Assembly: GCA_041750975.1 (NCBI GenBank)
Contig: JBGSYN010000253.1
Location: forward strand, 1-58,663
From: JBGSYN01 sp041750975
Lineage (GTDB): Bacteria > Pseudomonadota > Alphaproteobacteria > Geminicoccales > Geminicoccaceae
Length of the DNA: 58,663 nt
Reading direction: 5' to 3'
In this document: positions 35,756 to 43,917 of the stretch, one piece after another
Numbering within the stretch: the stretch's first letter is position 1
Layout: each line of letters begins with the position of its first letter
The notes under the pieces: generated by a model
Told to the model about the DNA's origin: nothing
Database searches by the model: none
What the model saw: the letters and a program-made list of their open reading frames with translations, nothing else
Made by a program: the position numbers and the translations under genes

Positions 35756-36718
35756 TTAGGTCCGATCCCGAGGTGCGGCCGCTCGATGTAAACGGTCATT
35801 GATCGCCTCGCCAAGCCCGTATTGCGGTATCGGCGAGACGGCGATCCTCGTGGCAGGGCTCCGGTCCAGCGCGCGCATCATCCCGAACAGATTGCACGCG
35901 GCTTCGGTCAGATCGCCGCTTTGACTAAGGTTTCGTGTCGCGATCTCGCTTCTGGCATTCGATGGTCCGAAGGCGAGATAGGCCTCCTCGCTGCGAGGTT
36001 CTGAAGCGTCGAGACGTAGGGGGAGATTGGGAGCGTAGTGGTTTGAGAGCCGTCCGGGCGATCTGGGTGCTTCCTCATCTGGATAGGCATCTTGCAGTCG
36101 GCCGATTACACGCTCGATCGACTCACGTGACTGGCCGCCGGGCCTGAGCAGTGACACGCTACCGTCATGCGACACATCAACGATCGTGCTTTCAAGGCCT
36201 ACCCTGCATGGTCCGCCGTCGATGACCACTTTGACGGTGTCACCGAACTCGGCACGAACATCGGCCGCCGTGGTGGCACTGATTCGTCCGGATCGGTTCG
36301 CACTCGGGGCTGCGAGCGGTAAATTGAGATCCTCCAGAATCTGCATGGCGATAGGATGACTAGGCGACCGTAATGCCACCGTCGGCAGTCCCGCGGTAAC
36401 CCATTCCGAAATGCCTGCCTCCTCTCGAACCCTAACCACAATAGTCAAGGGCCCCGGCCAGAACGCCTCGACCAGCGCCTCGGCCGGCCGATCGAAATAG
36501 CCGATTCGACGTGCCATCTCCCGATGCGGGACATGGACGATCAGAGGGTTCGTGGCAGGGCGAGATTTTGCCTCGAATATCTTCGTGACAGCATCGTCCC
36601 ACAAAGCAACAGCACCAAGGCCGTAAACAGTCTCGGTTGGAAACGCGACGACGTCATGGTGTCTCAGCGCGTCGATGGCTAAGGAGAGACGACGATTGTT
36701 TTTCCTAAGAGTGACCAC
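35756..36718 (-). CDS. Threonylcarbamoyl-AMP synthase, Sua5 form
   Basis: 320 residues: an N-terminal YrdC/TsaC domain (about 10-195; PTETVYGLGA, KSRPATNPLIVH, PLAAPSANRSGRIS, STIVDVSH) and a C-terminal Sua5 domain (about 215-310; SPGRLSNHYAPNLPLRL). It makes threonylcarbamoyl-AMP from Thr, bicarbonate and ATP for t6A37 in ANN-decoding tRNAs. The GTG start at 36718 overlaps bioY by 14 bases; 14 bases separate its stop from the CDA-PNP start. Both domains and catalytic residues are intact. Confidence 0.95.
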   Translation of the reverse strand: MVTLRKNNRRLSLAIDALRHHDVVAFPTETVYGLGAVALWDDAVTKIFEAKSRPATNPLIVHVPHREMARRIGYFDRPAEALVEAFWPGPLTIVVRVREEAGISEWVTAGLPTVALRSPSHPIAMQILEDLNLPLAAPSANRSGRISATTAADVRAEFGDTVKVVIDGGPCRVGLESTIVDVSHDGSVSLLRPGGQSRESIERVIGRLQDAYPDEEAPRSPGRLSNHYAPNLPLRLDASEPRSEEAYLAFGPSNARSEIATRNLSQSGDLTEAACNLFGMMRALDRSPATRIAVSPIPQYGLGEAINDRLHRAAAPRDRT

Positions 36719-37298
36719 GACGCAGGTGGGTCGGCGCGACCCCGGCTATCAGAACGACCAACACGACTTTGACGAGATCTCCCAGGAGAAACGGGAGCAC
36801 GCCAAGCTCAAAGACCTTGTCCCAAGCAAGAAAATTGGACAGCCAAAGGACGCCGGACCCATAGATGACACTCATGGCGACCAGATATCCAGCAAATTGT
36901 GTAAGCAGTGCGGAGGTTTTCTGTGCTGTCCACCCGGCAATATACGCGGCCGGGACGAAACCGATCAGGTAACCGCCTGTCGGGCCGAGCAGATATGCGA
37001 GCCCCAATCCCTTCTCCGGTGTTCCTGCAAAAACCGGAAGCCCCATCGCACCTTGCAAAAGATATAGTGAAACGGTGAGGGCGCCGAATGCCGGCCCAAG
37101 AGCAATGCCGATCAGCAGCACGACGCCTGTCTGCAATGTCATCGGCACCGGAAAGAACGGGACCTGGATTTTTGCTGAAAGGGTTAACAGCAACGTTGCA
37201 CCGATCACGACCACACATATCAAGGGAATGCGCAATGGTCCCTCAGGGAGGGTTCGCGGCACAATGGCCGCATCACGAAATATCACTTCTGGCTCCAA
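36705..37298 (-). CDS. bioY: BioY biotin transporter S component
   Basis: 197 residues with six helices. The family motif QVPFFPVPMTLQTGVVLLIG and the Gly-rich SLYLLQGAMGLPVFAG segment, plus YLLGPTGGYLIGF, identify BioY, which binds biotin. Neither bioM nor bioN (ECF ATPase and T component) lies in the window, so it may act alone or use a shared module; solitary BioY is common in alphaproteobacteria. No BioR-type palindrome was found in the 68 bases before it. It overlaps the Sua5 gene by 14 bases. Confidence 0.94.
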   Translation of the reverse strand: MEPEVIFRDAAIVPRTLPEGPLRIPLICVVVIGATLLLTLSAKIQVPFFPVPMTLQTGVVLLIGIALGPAFGALTVSLYLLQGAMGLPVFAGTPEKGLGLAYLLGPTGGYLIGFVPAAYIAGWTAQKTSALLTQFAGYLVAMSVIYGSGVLWLSNFLAWDKVFELGVLPFLLGDLVKVVLVVLIAGVAPTHLRRGHS

Positions 37299-37366
37299 AT
37301 AAACGCTAGAGACTGGGACTGAAACTTCGTTCTCAATGTCCTATTCCCGAGCAAATGCCAATAGCT

Positions 37367-38647
37367 CTAGCTGATTGATTGCAGGGCGCGTGCGCCGATA
37401 TCCGATCGATAGTAGCCGTCTGGCCAGTCGATCATTTTTATGGCTTCATAGACCCTGCGCTGGGCAATCATGAGATTCGGTCCAGTAGCCGCGACGTTGA
37501 GTACTCGGCCTCCGCTCGAGACGATCTCGTCGCCGCGGCATGCCGTTCCTGCATGAAAACAGATTTCCTCGCGGGTTTTTGCAAGTGTGTCGAGACCCTT
37601 AATGGCCGAGCCTGTCGAATAGGGGCCAGGATAGCCGCGGCTGGCCATGACGACGGTTATCGCGGTGTCGTCTCGCCAAGCCAGTCCGGTACCATCGAGC
37701 CTGTGTTCCGAACACTGGAGCAAGAGTTGGGCAAGGTCGGTTTCAAGCCGCATGAGAACGACCTGACACTCGGGATCGCCCATTCGGCAATTGAACTCGA
37801 TGAGCTTTGGTCCGTCAGCCGTGATCATCAAACCGGCAAAAAGGAAGCCCGAATAAGGTATGCCCTCTTCCGCCATGCCCCGGATGGTGGGTTCGACAAT
37901 TTCCGCCATCGCCTGAGACTTCATTGCGTCGGTGAATTGCCAAGCCGGGCTGAAAGCGCCCATGCCGCCTGTATTCGGGCCGAGATCGCCGTCGAAAGCC
38001 CGCTTGTGATCCTGGGCAGTGCCGAATTCGACGACATGGCGTCCGTCGGATAGCGCGAATAGACTGACTTCGAAGCCTTGGAGAAACTCTTCGACCAGAA
38101 TCGTCTCTCCGGCCGCACCAAAATTTCCACTCAGCATCGATCGTATTGTTTTCGAGGCTTCGGCGATCGATTGTGCGATGACCACCCCCTTGCCACCAGC
38201 AAGGCCATCGGCCTTGATCACGCAGGGCATGGAATGTCCCTGGATATAGGCCAGGGCCGCTTCCAAATTCTCCCTGCCAAAACACTCGGAATTCGCTGTC
38301 GGGATGCCTCGACGCGCACAGAAGGACTTGGTAAATTGTTTCGAGCCCTCGAGGCGCGCCGCGGAAGCTGTCGGTCCGATCGCCCTGATACCTGCGCTCT
38401 TCATTCGGTCTATCAGGCCCGCGACCAATGGCGCCTCTGGTCCGACCACAACCAGATCGACTTTCTCGTCGTGTGCGAGGGCGAGAAGACCCTCGATATC
38501 CCCGGTCGCAACCGGCGAACACGCGGCAATATCTCGAATACCGCCATTGCCCGGCGCACAGAAGATGCGGGAAACCAGAGGCGAACGGTGGAGTGCCCAG
38601 CACAATGCATGCTCGCGACCTCCACCGCCAACCACCAGAATTCTCAT
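37367..38647 (-). CDS. purD: Phosphoribosylamine-glycine ligase
   Basis: 426 residues. ATP-grasp enzyme of purine synthesis, step 2. N-terminal VVGGGGREHALCWAL, ATP-binding ADGLAGGKGVVIAQS, the catalytic region IEFNCRMGDPECQ and the C-terminal domain are all standard. The ATG at 38647 is 428 bases from the next plus-strand gene, so its promoter lies in that interval. It is first in the run that continues with bioY, Sua5 and the nucleoside genes. No riboswitch was evident in the leader. Confidence 0.97.
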   Translation of the reverse strand: MRILVVGGGGREHALCWALHRSPLVSRIFCAPGNGGIRDIAACSPVATGDIEGLLALAHDEKVDLVVVGPEAPLVAGLIDRMKSAGIRAIGPTASAARLEGSKQFTKSFCARRGIPTANSECFGRENLEAALAYIQGHSMPCVIKADGLAGGKGVVIAQSIAEASKTIRSMLSGNFGAAGETILVEEFLQGFEVSLFALSDGRHVVEFGTAQDHKRAFDGDLGPNTGGMGAFSPAWQFTDAMKSQAMAEIVEPTIRGMAEEGIPYSGFLFAGLMITADGPKLIEFNCRMGDPECQVVLMRLETDLAQLLLQCSEHRLDGTGLAWRDDTAITVVMASRGYPGPYSTGSAIKGLDTLAKTREEICFHAGTACRGDEIVSSGGRVLNVAATGPNLMIAQRRVYEAIKMIDWPDGYYRSDIGARALQSIS

Positions 38648-38730
38648 CAGCCCTCGCCCATTCGAAGATCAAATCAAAATAACGAACTCGACGGTGAATT
38701 TCTGCACGAAGGGGGTTCAACAAACAAGGC

Positions 38731-38746
38731 GAGCCTCATGAGGCTC
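38731..38746. repeat. Perfect 16-base palindrome
   Basis: GAGCCTCATGAGGCTC equals its own reverse complement. As RNA it would fold as a 6-bp stem with CATG loop, but no T run follows on either strand, so it is not a terminator. It lies about 85 bases before purD on the minus strand, a possible operator or leader hairpin. Confidence 0.5.
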
Positions 38747-38893
38747 CGAGATCGACACTCCCGAATGAGGTCGAGCGACCCCGCAGGACAAAGCTCGTTG
38801 CCGTATCAATCGGCGCCAGCGCAACCAAGCCTGTGTAAAGTGTACATAGCGTGAACTGTTCTGTCGATTTTGGCGACAGCCCTTGATTTTGTA

Positions 38894-38916
38894 GGATCAA
38901 GTTCAAGTCTTGATCC
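38894..38916. promoter_or_regulatory. Inverted repeat with TGATCC motif ahead of the receiver-like gene
   Basis: GGATCAAG, seven bases, CTTGATCC. The right arm holds TGATCC, the -35 core recognised by RpoE of Rhodobacter-type ECF/ChrR systems, 160 bases before the TTG start. A convincing -10 was not found at the usual distance (TAGGAA follows 15 bases later). It could be a regulator site or chance. Confidence 0.3.
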
Positions 38917-39075
38917 AGATAATGCGCATTGTAGGAAAAAGTTCTTGCAAATTTTTGCCTTCTGATTGTAAATTGTAGCTCGTAATAGGATCCGGGCCCC
39001 GATCCTTGCTACGCCTTTCGAACTTTTAGGAGCGGCGGGATTCCTGGAGGTTCGAACGGTCATCGGAGATAAGTA

Positions 39076-39714
39076 TTGCGCGTGCTGCTCATCGAAGACA
39101 ATGCGGTGGATGCGCTGGCGATCCAGTGTGAGATAGGTACAGTCCACGATGTCCGGGTCGTAGGATCTATGGACGAGGCTCTACACTATCTTTCCGATCT
39201 CAAATGGGTCCCCGAGTTAATAGTCGTGGACACGGCTTTTTCCCTCTCTGCAGGGGCAGCCGCAATCGAACAGATACAATCCTTCGTTCCAGGCGTGCCT
39301 TTGGTCCTCGGGACTGAAATGGCGCCGACGCTCTTGCGAGCAGGTGGCCGCATTCTCAGCTACGTGAACGACGGTGTGGACACAGATGGCGCAAGCTACA
39401 ATCGTATGCAGGCGACACAACAAAACGCGATGCAATTATCTCTATTGGCGAATAGGAATGAACTTGCACGGGATATCGAGCGCATCACGAATGAGGCGGT
39501 ACAACTTGCCGTTGATCGCTCCATCCGGGATTTGATCACGCGGCTCGGCTTGGATGACGAAGAGGGAGTGCGCATGGCCGTGAGGGTCGCGCGCGGATGG
39601 GAAGCGGCAAAGTCGAGGTTTGTCGCTGCGTTGATGACCGGAATAGCTGGGGCTCTCCTACTTGCACTTGCCGCAGGTATCGCTGCTATGATCAAGGTTG
39701 AGAGCAAGAAATGA
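39076..39714 (+). CDS. Receiver-like protein with C-terminal membrane anchor
   Basis: 212 residues. Residues 1-110 resemble a response-regulator receiver: MRVLLIEDNAVDALAI with acidic pair Glu7-Asp8, Asp52 in ELIVVDTAFSL at the phosphorylation position, and a strand VPLVLGTE. The conserved Lys of the last strand is not seen (ILSYVNDG). Residues about 130-212 are helical, with VDRSIRDLITRLGLDDEEG and a final helix (about 183-206). This tail resembles small alphaproteobacterial phage-type membrane proteins (DUF6127-like); that match is tentative. No output DNA-binding domain is present. Start TTG 39076 follows GGAG. The ECF sigma gene lies next on the same strand, about 140 bases on. Confidence 0.6.
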   Translation: MRVLLIEDNAVDALAIQCEIGTVHDVRVVGSMDEALHYLSDLKWVPELIVVDTAFSLSAGAAAIEQIQSFVPGVPLVLGTEMAPTLLRAGGRILSYVNDGVDTDGASYNRMQATQQNAMQLSLLANRNELARDIERITNEAVQLAVDRSIRDLITRLGLDDEEGVRMAVRVARGWEAAKSRFVAALMTGIAGALLLALAAGIAAMIKVESKK

Positions 39715-39756
39715 TCTGGGCCCAAAAATGGGCTGCCGAAGCATCAATACGGGGAG

Positions 39757-39787
39757 TGATCCGATACCAACCTATCGTCGAATAAAG
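39757..39787 (+). promoter_or_regulatory. Candidate autoregulated ECF promoter of the sigma/ChrR operon
   Basis: TGATCC at 39757-39762 matches the -35 of RpoE/ChrR-regulated promoters in Rhodobacter sphaeroides; TAAAG at 39783-39787 could be the -10 after a 20-base spacer, somewhat long. The 15-mer GGGGAGTGATCCGAT here recurs exactly at 45722-45736, also intergenic. Autoregulation is usual for such factors. Confidence 0.42.
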
Positions 39788-39851
39788 GTGCAGAATTGTG
39801 GGATTAACGATGCGCTTTGCCGGTTTCGATTCCTGGGGTATGGAGGGAACG

Positions 39852-40460
39852 ATGCGAGCCTCCGCAGGAGGCAAGGCGGCGAATGTGCGTGCATACTCCA
39901 CCATGGTTGATGGTAAAACACAATTTGATGCCGACATGCGGTCGATTGCAAAGAATCGTGATCGCGTGGCTTTCAAACGCGTGTTCGATCATTTTGCACC
40001 GAGAGTTAAGGCCTACCTCAAGCGCGTTGGCGCCGCCGACGAAGTAGCGGAGGATTTGGCGCAGGAGACGCTTCTCGCCGTGTGGCGAAGAGCGAATCAG
40101 TTCGATCGTGAAAAGGCGGCGCTGAGCACTTGGATTTTCACGATCGCCCGCAACAAGCGAATCGACGCTTTGCGGAAAGAAAAGCGGCCGGAACATGAGG
40201 CTGAGGATCCACTTCGCGAGGAGAATGGTGCGCCTCGGGGAGATGACTATGTCCAGTACGCGCAAACTCAGGCGATTATTCGCGAAGCCGTTGCAACACT
40301 TCCTAGAGAGCAGGCGGACCTTTTGAAGATTTTCTATTTTGAAGAGAAAACACATACCGCCATTGCCGAGGAATATGACATCCCGCTCGGCACCGTAAAA
40401 TCGCGACTGCGGCTTGCGCTAGGAAAACTGCGCACAGCACTCGGAGGAGCTGAATTATGA
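39852..40460 (+). CDS. rpoE: ECF sigma factor, ChrR-partner (RpoE/ECF11-like)
   Basis: 202 residues from ATG 39852, which has a GGAGG site 4-5 bases upstream; GTG 39798 would add 18 residues. Region 2 spans about 40-105 (VFDHFAPRVKAYLKRVGA, DLAQETLLAVWRRANQFD), and region 4 about 140-195 (LPREQADLLKIFYF, AIAEEYDIPLGTVKSRLRLAL). In Rhodobacter sphaeroides the homologue answers singlet oxygen after ChrR is degraded. The stop overlaps chrR by four bases. The N-terminal tail before residue 20 is not conserved. The signal here may differ, given the unusual anti-sigma partner. Confidence 0.93.
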   Translation: MRASAGGKAANVRAYSTMVDGKTQFDADMRSIAKNRDRVAFKRVFDHFAPRVKAYLKRVGAADEVAEDLAQETLLAVWRRANQFDREKAALSTWIFTIARNKRIDALRKEKRPEHEAEDPLREENGAPRGDDYVQYAQTQAIIREAVATLPREQADLLKIFYFEEKTHTAIAEEYDIPLGTVKSRLRLALGKLRTALGGAEL

Positions 40461-41104
40461 CAGCTTCCTTATCCATTGAAGAACTGATTGCGGGCCACGC
40501 CGCCGGCCGTTTGCCTGAACCTGTGGCCATGGTCGTCGCGACGCACCTGTCCCTGTCCCCATCAAGCCGACGCCTCTACGACGGTTTCAACGAAGTCGGG
40601 GGTGTTTTGCTCGAGGGCGTCGAGCCTTCGCCGATGGCGATTTCAAGTTTTGCTCGAATATCGGCACTGTTGGATGACAGAGCGCTGGATGAGGAACGAA
40701 CTGGAAGGTTGTTGGGGCGATCAAGTCGTTGGCCCTCTCCTTTGGCGGATTATGTCGCCGATCAACTGCCCGAAGATAGGTGGCGGCACTTCGGAAGTGG
40801 CTCGGAACTGGAGATTGAGACAGGTTCACTCGATTTTCGGGTTCGGTTGATCCGGGTGAAAGCAGGTCGCGCCGTCCCAAAGCACACCCATGGTGGGTTT
40901 GAGGTCACCGTTGTTCTAGAAGGCGCGTATCGCGATCAATTCGGTCGTTTCGGACCGGGGGATATCGAGATCGCCGATGGTGATATCGATCATCAGCCGA
41001 TCGCCGAACCAGAGCGCGATTGCTATTGTCTGGCGGTGACAGACGCGCCCTTACGTCTGACTGGACGGTTCAGCCGGTTCCTCAACCCGTTCATCAAGAT
41101 GTGA
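40457..41104 (+). CDS. chrR: ChrR-family anti-sigma factor with degenerate zinc site
   Basis: 215 residues: N-terminal anti-sigma domain (about 1-85) and C-terminal cupin (about 105-200). In Rhodobacter sphaeroides ChrR the first domain binds zinc through His6, His31, Cys35 and Cys38. Here the HxxxCxxC motif reads HLSLSPSS, with Ser34 and Ser37 in place of both Cys, and position 6 is Ser; only His30 remains. The cupin metal residues are kept (HTHGGFE, and the His of DGDIDHQP), as is DCYCLAVTDAPLRL. The protein therefore probably holds the sigma factor without the ASD zinc. It overlaps the sigma gene by four bases. Confidence 0.9.
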   Translation: MTASLSIEELIAGHAAGRLPEPVAMVVATHLSLSPSSRRLYDGFNEVGGVLLEGVEPSPMAISSFARISALLDDRALDEERTGRLLGRSSRWPSPLADYVADQLPEDRWRHFGSGSELEIETGSLDFRVRLIRVKAGRAVPKHTHGGFEVTVVLEGAYRDQFGRFGPGDIEIADGDIDHQPIAEPERDCYCLAVTDAPLRLTGRFSRFLNPFIKM

Positions 41105-41174
41105 GGCCCAGCCGCAACATTCGATGGCAGCCTTTGATATAGTAGCTCATCGCCCTTGAAAGTTATCTGCTTGG

Positions 41175-42158
41175 GTGACACAAAGCTCAAGTGCATCGGC
41201 AAGTAACGATTATAACCTCTTGAGCAGCGGTCCTTTTCAAATAGCCGCGCCGTCATCTGGCGCGGATTTCCTGCCCCTCCCTCAGCTTGGCGAGCCGGGG
41301 TTCGTGACTCGTTTTGCACCAAGCCCAACCGGCTTTTTGCATGTTGGTCATGCCTACTCGGCGCTATTTGCCTATGAGGCGGCGCAGCGCTCGGCTGGGC
41401 GCTTTCTCGTTCGAATGGAAGACATCGATCCGCAACGTTGCCGTCAGGAATTCGAACGGGCGATCCTCGACGATCTGTTGTGGCTGGGAATCCGTTGGAG
41501 CGGCGGCGTTAGACATCAATCTTCAAACCTTGAGACCTACGGGAAAGCGGTCGATCGTCTCCGCCAAGCGTCATTAATTTATCCGTGCTTCTGTACCCGC
41601 CAACAAATCCGAAGCGAAATTGCAGAATCGAGTCGAGCGCCGCACGGTCCTTCAGGGGAAATGCTGTATCCCGGTATCTGCAAGCAATTGTCGGAGGTCG
41701 ATCAGGCTCGTCGTATTCTTAGTGGTGAACGATATGCATGGCGGCTCGACGTTGCCAAGGCGGTGGCAAAAACAGGGCCGCTTGAATGGTTCGACTATCG
41801 AGAAGGCGAAGTTCCCGCGGAGCCGGAAAAGCTAGGCGATGTCATCATTGCTCGAAAGGATGCGCCAACCAGCTATCATCTGGCAGTGACACTGGATGAT
41901 CATTTACAAGGGGTTACACTGGTTACCCGTGGACAGGATCTGTTTCATGCAACGCACATTCACAGGTTGTTGCAGTCTTTATTGGGGTTGCGGACACCTC
42001 GATATTACCATCACAATTTGATTCTGGATCACGCAGGACAGCGACTGGCCAAACGCAACCGAGCTCTCACCGTGCGCCACCTTCGGGAACGCAATACCAA
42101 GCCGGATGATGTTTGGCGTCTGCTCAACCTTGGGCCGACCTCTCGCCGAACCGGATAA
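41175..42158 (+). CDS. gluQ: Glutamyl-queuosine tRNA(Asp) synthetase
   Basis: 327 residues from GTG 41175; a start at GTG 41304 (284 residues) matches the family length better, since the first 40 residues look non-conserved. The HIGH-like motif APSPTGFLHVGHA, the zinc/Cys region YPCFCTRQQIRSE, DVIIARKDAPTSYHLA and the KMSKS-like QRLAKRNRA identify a GluQRS, which attaches Glu to the queuosine of tRNA-Asp. It lacks the C-terminal anticodon-binding domain of GltX. yhhQ elsewhere in the window fits use of queuosine. The stop is four bases before the next gene. Confidence 0.92.
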   Translation: MTQSSSASASNDYNLLSSGPFQIAAPSSGADFLPLPQLGEPGFVTRFAPSPTGFLHVGHAYSALFAYEAAQRSAGRFLVRMEDIDPQRCRQEFERAILDDLLWLGIRWSGGVRHQSSNLETYGKAVDRLRQASLIYPCFCTRQQIRSEIAESSRAPHGPSGEMLYPGICKQLSEVDQARRILSGERYAWRLDVAKAVAKTGPLEWFDYREGEVPAEPEKLGDVIIARKDAPTSYHLAVTLDDHLQGVTLVTRGQDLFHATHIHRLLQSLLGLRTPRYYHHNLILDHAGQRLAKRNRALTVRHLRERNTKPDDVWRLLNLGPTSRRTG

Positions 42159-42162
42159 GCAT

Positions 42163-43125
42163 GTGAGCCCTTGGTTGGCGAGGGTTTGCTATGCCTTGAT
42201 ACTCATGTTGCTGTTGAGCAGCTGCGGGCCTGTGCAGCATAACCTCCATCCGGAGGAGGCTTTTCCGACGACGGCATGGCTTACAGACGACGAACCCAAA
42301 GCCGTGATCTTGGCCCTGCATGGCTTCAATGACTACAGAACCGGCTATGCGGCGTTCGGCAGCTATGCGGCTGACCGGGGCTTTGATGTGTTCGCCTACG
42401 ATCAAGCCGGATTCGGCGAACGGCCGGATCCCGGCAGGTGGCCTGGAATTGAGAAATTGAACGCCGATCTGCGAATGGAAATCCGACGGCTGAACACGAC
42501 CTATCCTGACCTGCCCTTGATTGTCCTCGGTGTCAGTATGGGCGCAACGGTAGCGATTCTCGGCACGACGACGAATGCGGTTGCGGCAGATATGCCGGAG
42601 CCGCGTGTCGATGGCATTATTCTCGCCGCCCCGGCGGTTTGGGGCGATGCAAGGCTTAACCCCATTTATCAAGCCGTCTTGTGGACGACAACGCAAGTTG
42701 CGCCCGGCTGGCGGCTAACAGGCAGGGGTCTGTCATTCTTGCCGACGGACAACATGGATGCGCTCCGGCAACTCTCCGATGACCCTCTTGTCATCAAGGC
42801 CACGCGTGTGGACGCGCTGATGGGGCTGGTCCGTTTGATGAATGCCGTGCGCGATCTCGAATCCCAAATCGATCGTCCGGTTCTTATCCTTCGAGGCGAA
42901 CGAGACGAACTCGTGCCCGCCACTTCCGTCGAAAGTTTTGCGACCGGTGTGTCCACCGAATATTGTTGGTTTGCCCGATATCCTGATGGGTGGCACATGC
43001 TGCTGCGTGATCTGCAAGCCGAAATCGTCTGGCAGGACATTCTGGCTTGGATCGAACGGCGGTCTATTCCCTCGGGTAACGGCTCAAGATGCTCGACCGA
43101 AAATACCACGCATGCTTCGGATTGA
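42163..43125 (+). CDS. Lipoprotein alpha/beta hydrolase (serine aminopeptidase/lysophospholipase-like)
   Basis: 320 residues from GTG 42163. A short basic N-terminus, hydrophobic ALILMLLLSSC and the lipobox LSSC make it a predicted lipoprotein. The alpha/beta hydrolase fold shows oxyanion ALHGFND, nucleophile elbow GVSMGAT (Ser), an Asp after the RGERDELVP strand, and the His of DGWHMLLRD. It resembles monoacylglycerol lipases and lysophospholipases of the YheT/PldB type; the substrate is unknown. The stop at 43123-43125 abuts the CCA end of the tRNA gene encoded on the other strand. Confidence 0.87.
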   Translation: MSPWLARVCYALILMLLLSSCGPVQHNLHPEEAFPTTAWLTDDEPKAVILALHGFNDYRTGYAAFGSYAADRGFDVFAYDQAGFGERPDPGRWPGIEKLNADLRMEIRRLNTTYPDLPLIVLGVSMGATVAILGTTTNAVAADMPEPRVDGIILAAPAVWGDARLNPIYQAVLWTTTQVAPGWRLTGRGLSFLPTDNMDALRQLSDDPLVIKATRVDALMGLVRLMNAVRDLESQIDRPVLILRGERDELVPATSVESFATGVSTEYCWFARYPDGWHMLLRDLQAEIVWQDILAWIERRSIPSGNGSRCSTENTTHASD

Positions 43126-43201
43126 TGGTGGAGCCGAGGGGACTCGAACCCCTTACCTCGACAGTGCAAATGTCGCGCTCTCCCAGATGAGCTACGGCCC
43201 C
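43126..43201 (-). tRNA. tRNA-Ala, anticodon UGC
   Basis: 76 nucleotides including encoded CCA. The minus strand folds as a cloverleaf: acceptor GGGGCCG/CGGCTCC with the G3:U70 pair that identifies tRNA-Ala, D arm GCTC/GAGC, anticodon stem CGACA/TGTCG with loop TTTGCAC (anticodon TGC), and T arm with TTCGAGT. It lies between convergent neighbours and touches the hydrolase stop codon. Alphaproteobacteria usually also carry tRNA-Ala(TGC) in rRNA operons; this copy is free-standing. Confidence 0.97.
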
Positions 43202-43281
43202 ACTTTGCATGTTCGCTATATGCCTTCGGAGCTCACTTGCTGCAAGGACTGATGGCACTCGCATCAAGCCAGACCAATTCG

Positions 43282-43917
43282 CTACGGTTGATCGCCGGAA
43301 AAGTGGCATTGAAGCAGTTTGAAGGCTCGAACGCGATGCGAATAGCGTTTCTTTTCGTTGACGCTCATCTCCCCGAACGTCCGGTAGTCACCTTCAGGGA
43401 CGAAGATCGGGTCGTAACCGAAACCCTTGTCGCCGCGCGGCGTGGCGATCACGCGACCGGTGCAGCGCCCCTCGAAAATGGTCGGGCTCCCTTGGCCGTC
43501 CGCGAGGGCCAGAGCACAAACGAATGTTGCGCGATGCGGTGCCAGATCGAAGCTTCCGTATTGCTGCCCCAGCATTTCGATAACCCGGCGCATGGCGACC
43601 GAGAAATCTCGATCGGGACCGGCCCATCTCGCCGAATGAACACCCGGCGAACCGCCCAAACCGTCAATTTCGAGGCCGCTATCGTCAGCCAACGAAGGGT
43701 GACCGCTGACATCGAAGGCTGCTTGAGCCTTGATTAGGGCATTCTGTTGAAAGGTCTCGCCGGTTTCATCCGGCTCCACGCTCGACCATTCGCCGATACT
43801 GCGAATAACCGAATGATGGCCGCTCAAGAGCTCCCGAAGTTCATCCAGCTTGCCCTGATTGTGCGACGCCAGGACCAGCACATTTCGAGACGCTTCAGAA
43901 GTGCTCGTTGACCTCAT
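43282..43917 (-). CDS. rdgB: Inosine/xanthosine triphosphate pyrophosphatase (RdgB/HAM1)
   Basis: 211 residues. It removes dITP, ITP and XTP from nucleotide pools. N-terminal VLASHNQGKLDELREL, the DDSGLEIDGLGGSPGVHSARWAG block (catalytic Asp) and C-terminal GFGYDPIFVPEG are standard. The start ATG at 43917 overlaps the rph stop by four bases; rph-rdgB is the common order. An 80-base gap separates its stop from the tRNA gene. Confidence 0.96.
   Translation of the reverse strand: MRSTSTSEASRNVLVLASHNQGKLDELRELLSGHHSVIRSIGEWSSVEPDETGETFQQNALIKAQAAFDVSGHPSLADDSGLEIDGLGGSPGVHSARWAGPDRDFSVAMRRVIEMLGQQYGSFDLAPHRATFVCALALADGQGSPTIFEGRCTGRVIATPRGDKGFGYDPIFVPEGDYRTFGEMSVNEKKRYSHRVRAFKLLQCHFSGDQP

Larger units (their letters stand above)
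38648..39075. other. Intergenic region between purD and the receiver-like gene (428 bp)
   Basis: No open frame of credible size. It must hold the minus-strand promoter of purD and the plus-strand promoter of the receiver-like gene. Visible structure: a 16-base palindrome (38731-38746), an imperfect stem CTGTCG/CGACAG around 38859-38877, and an 8-base inverted repeat GGATCAAG/CTTGATCC (38894-38916) whose right arm contains TGATCC, the -35 hexamer of ChrR-partnered ECF factors. The part after about 38880 is A+T-richer than the rest. Confidence 0.6.

Noticed and set aside
37299..37366. Biotin or purine riboswitch / BioR box before bioY
   Set aside because: The 68-base gap shows no conserved riboswitch core and no TTATCTATAA-like palindrome.
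39076..41104. PhyR-NepR-EcfG general stress response
   Set aside because: The receiver-like protein has no sigma-like domain and there is no NepR; the sigma factor pairs with a ChrR homologue.
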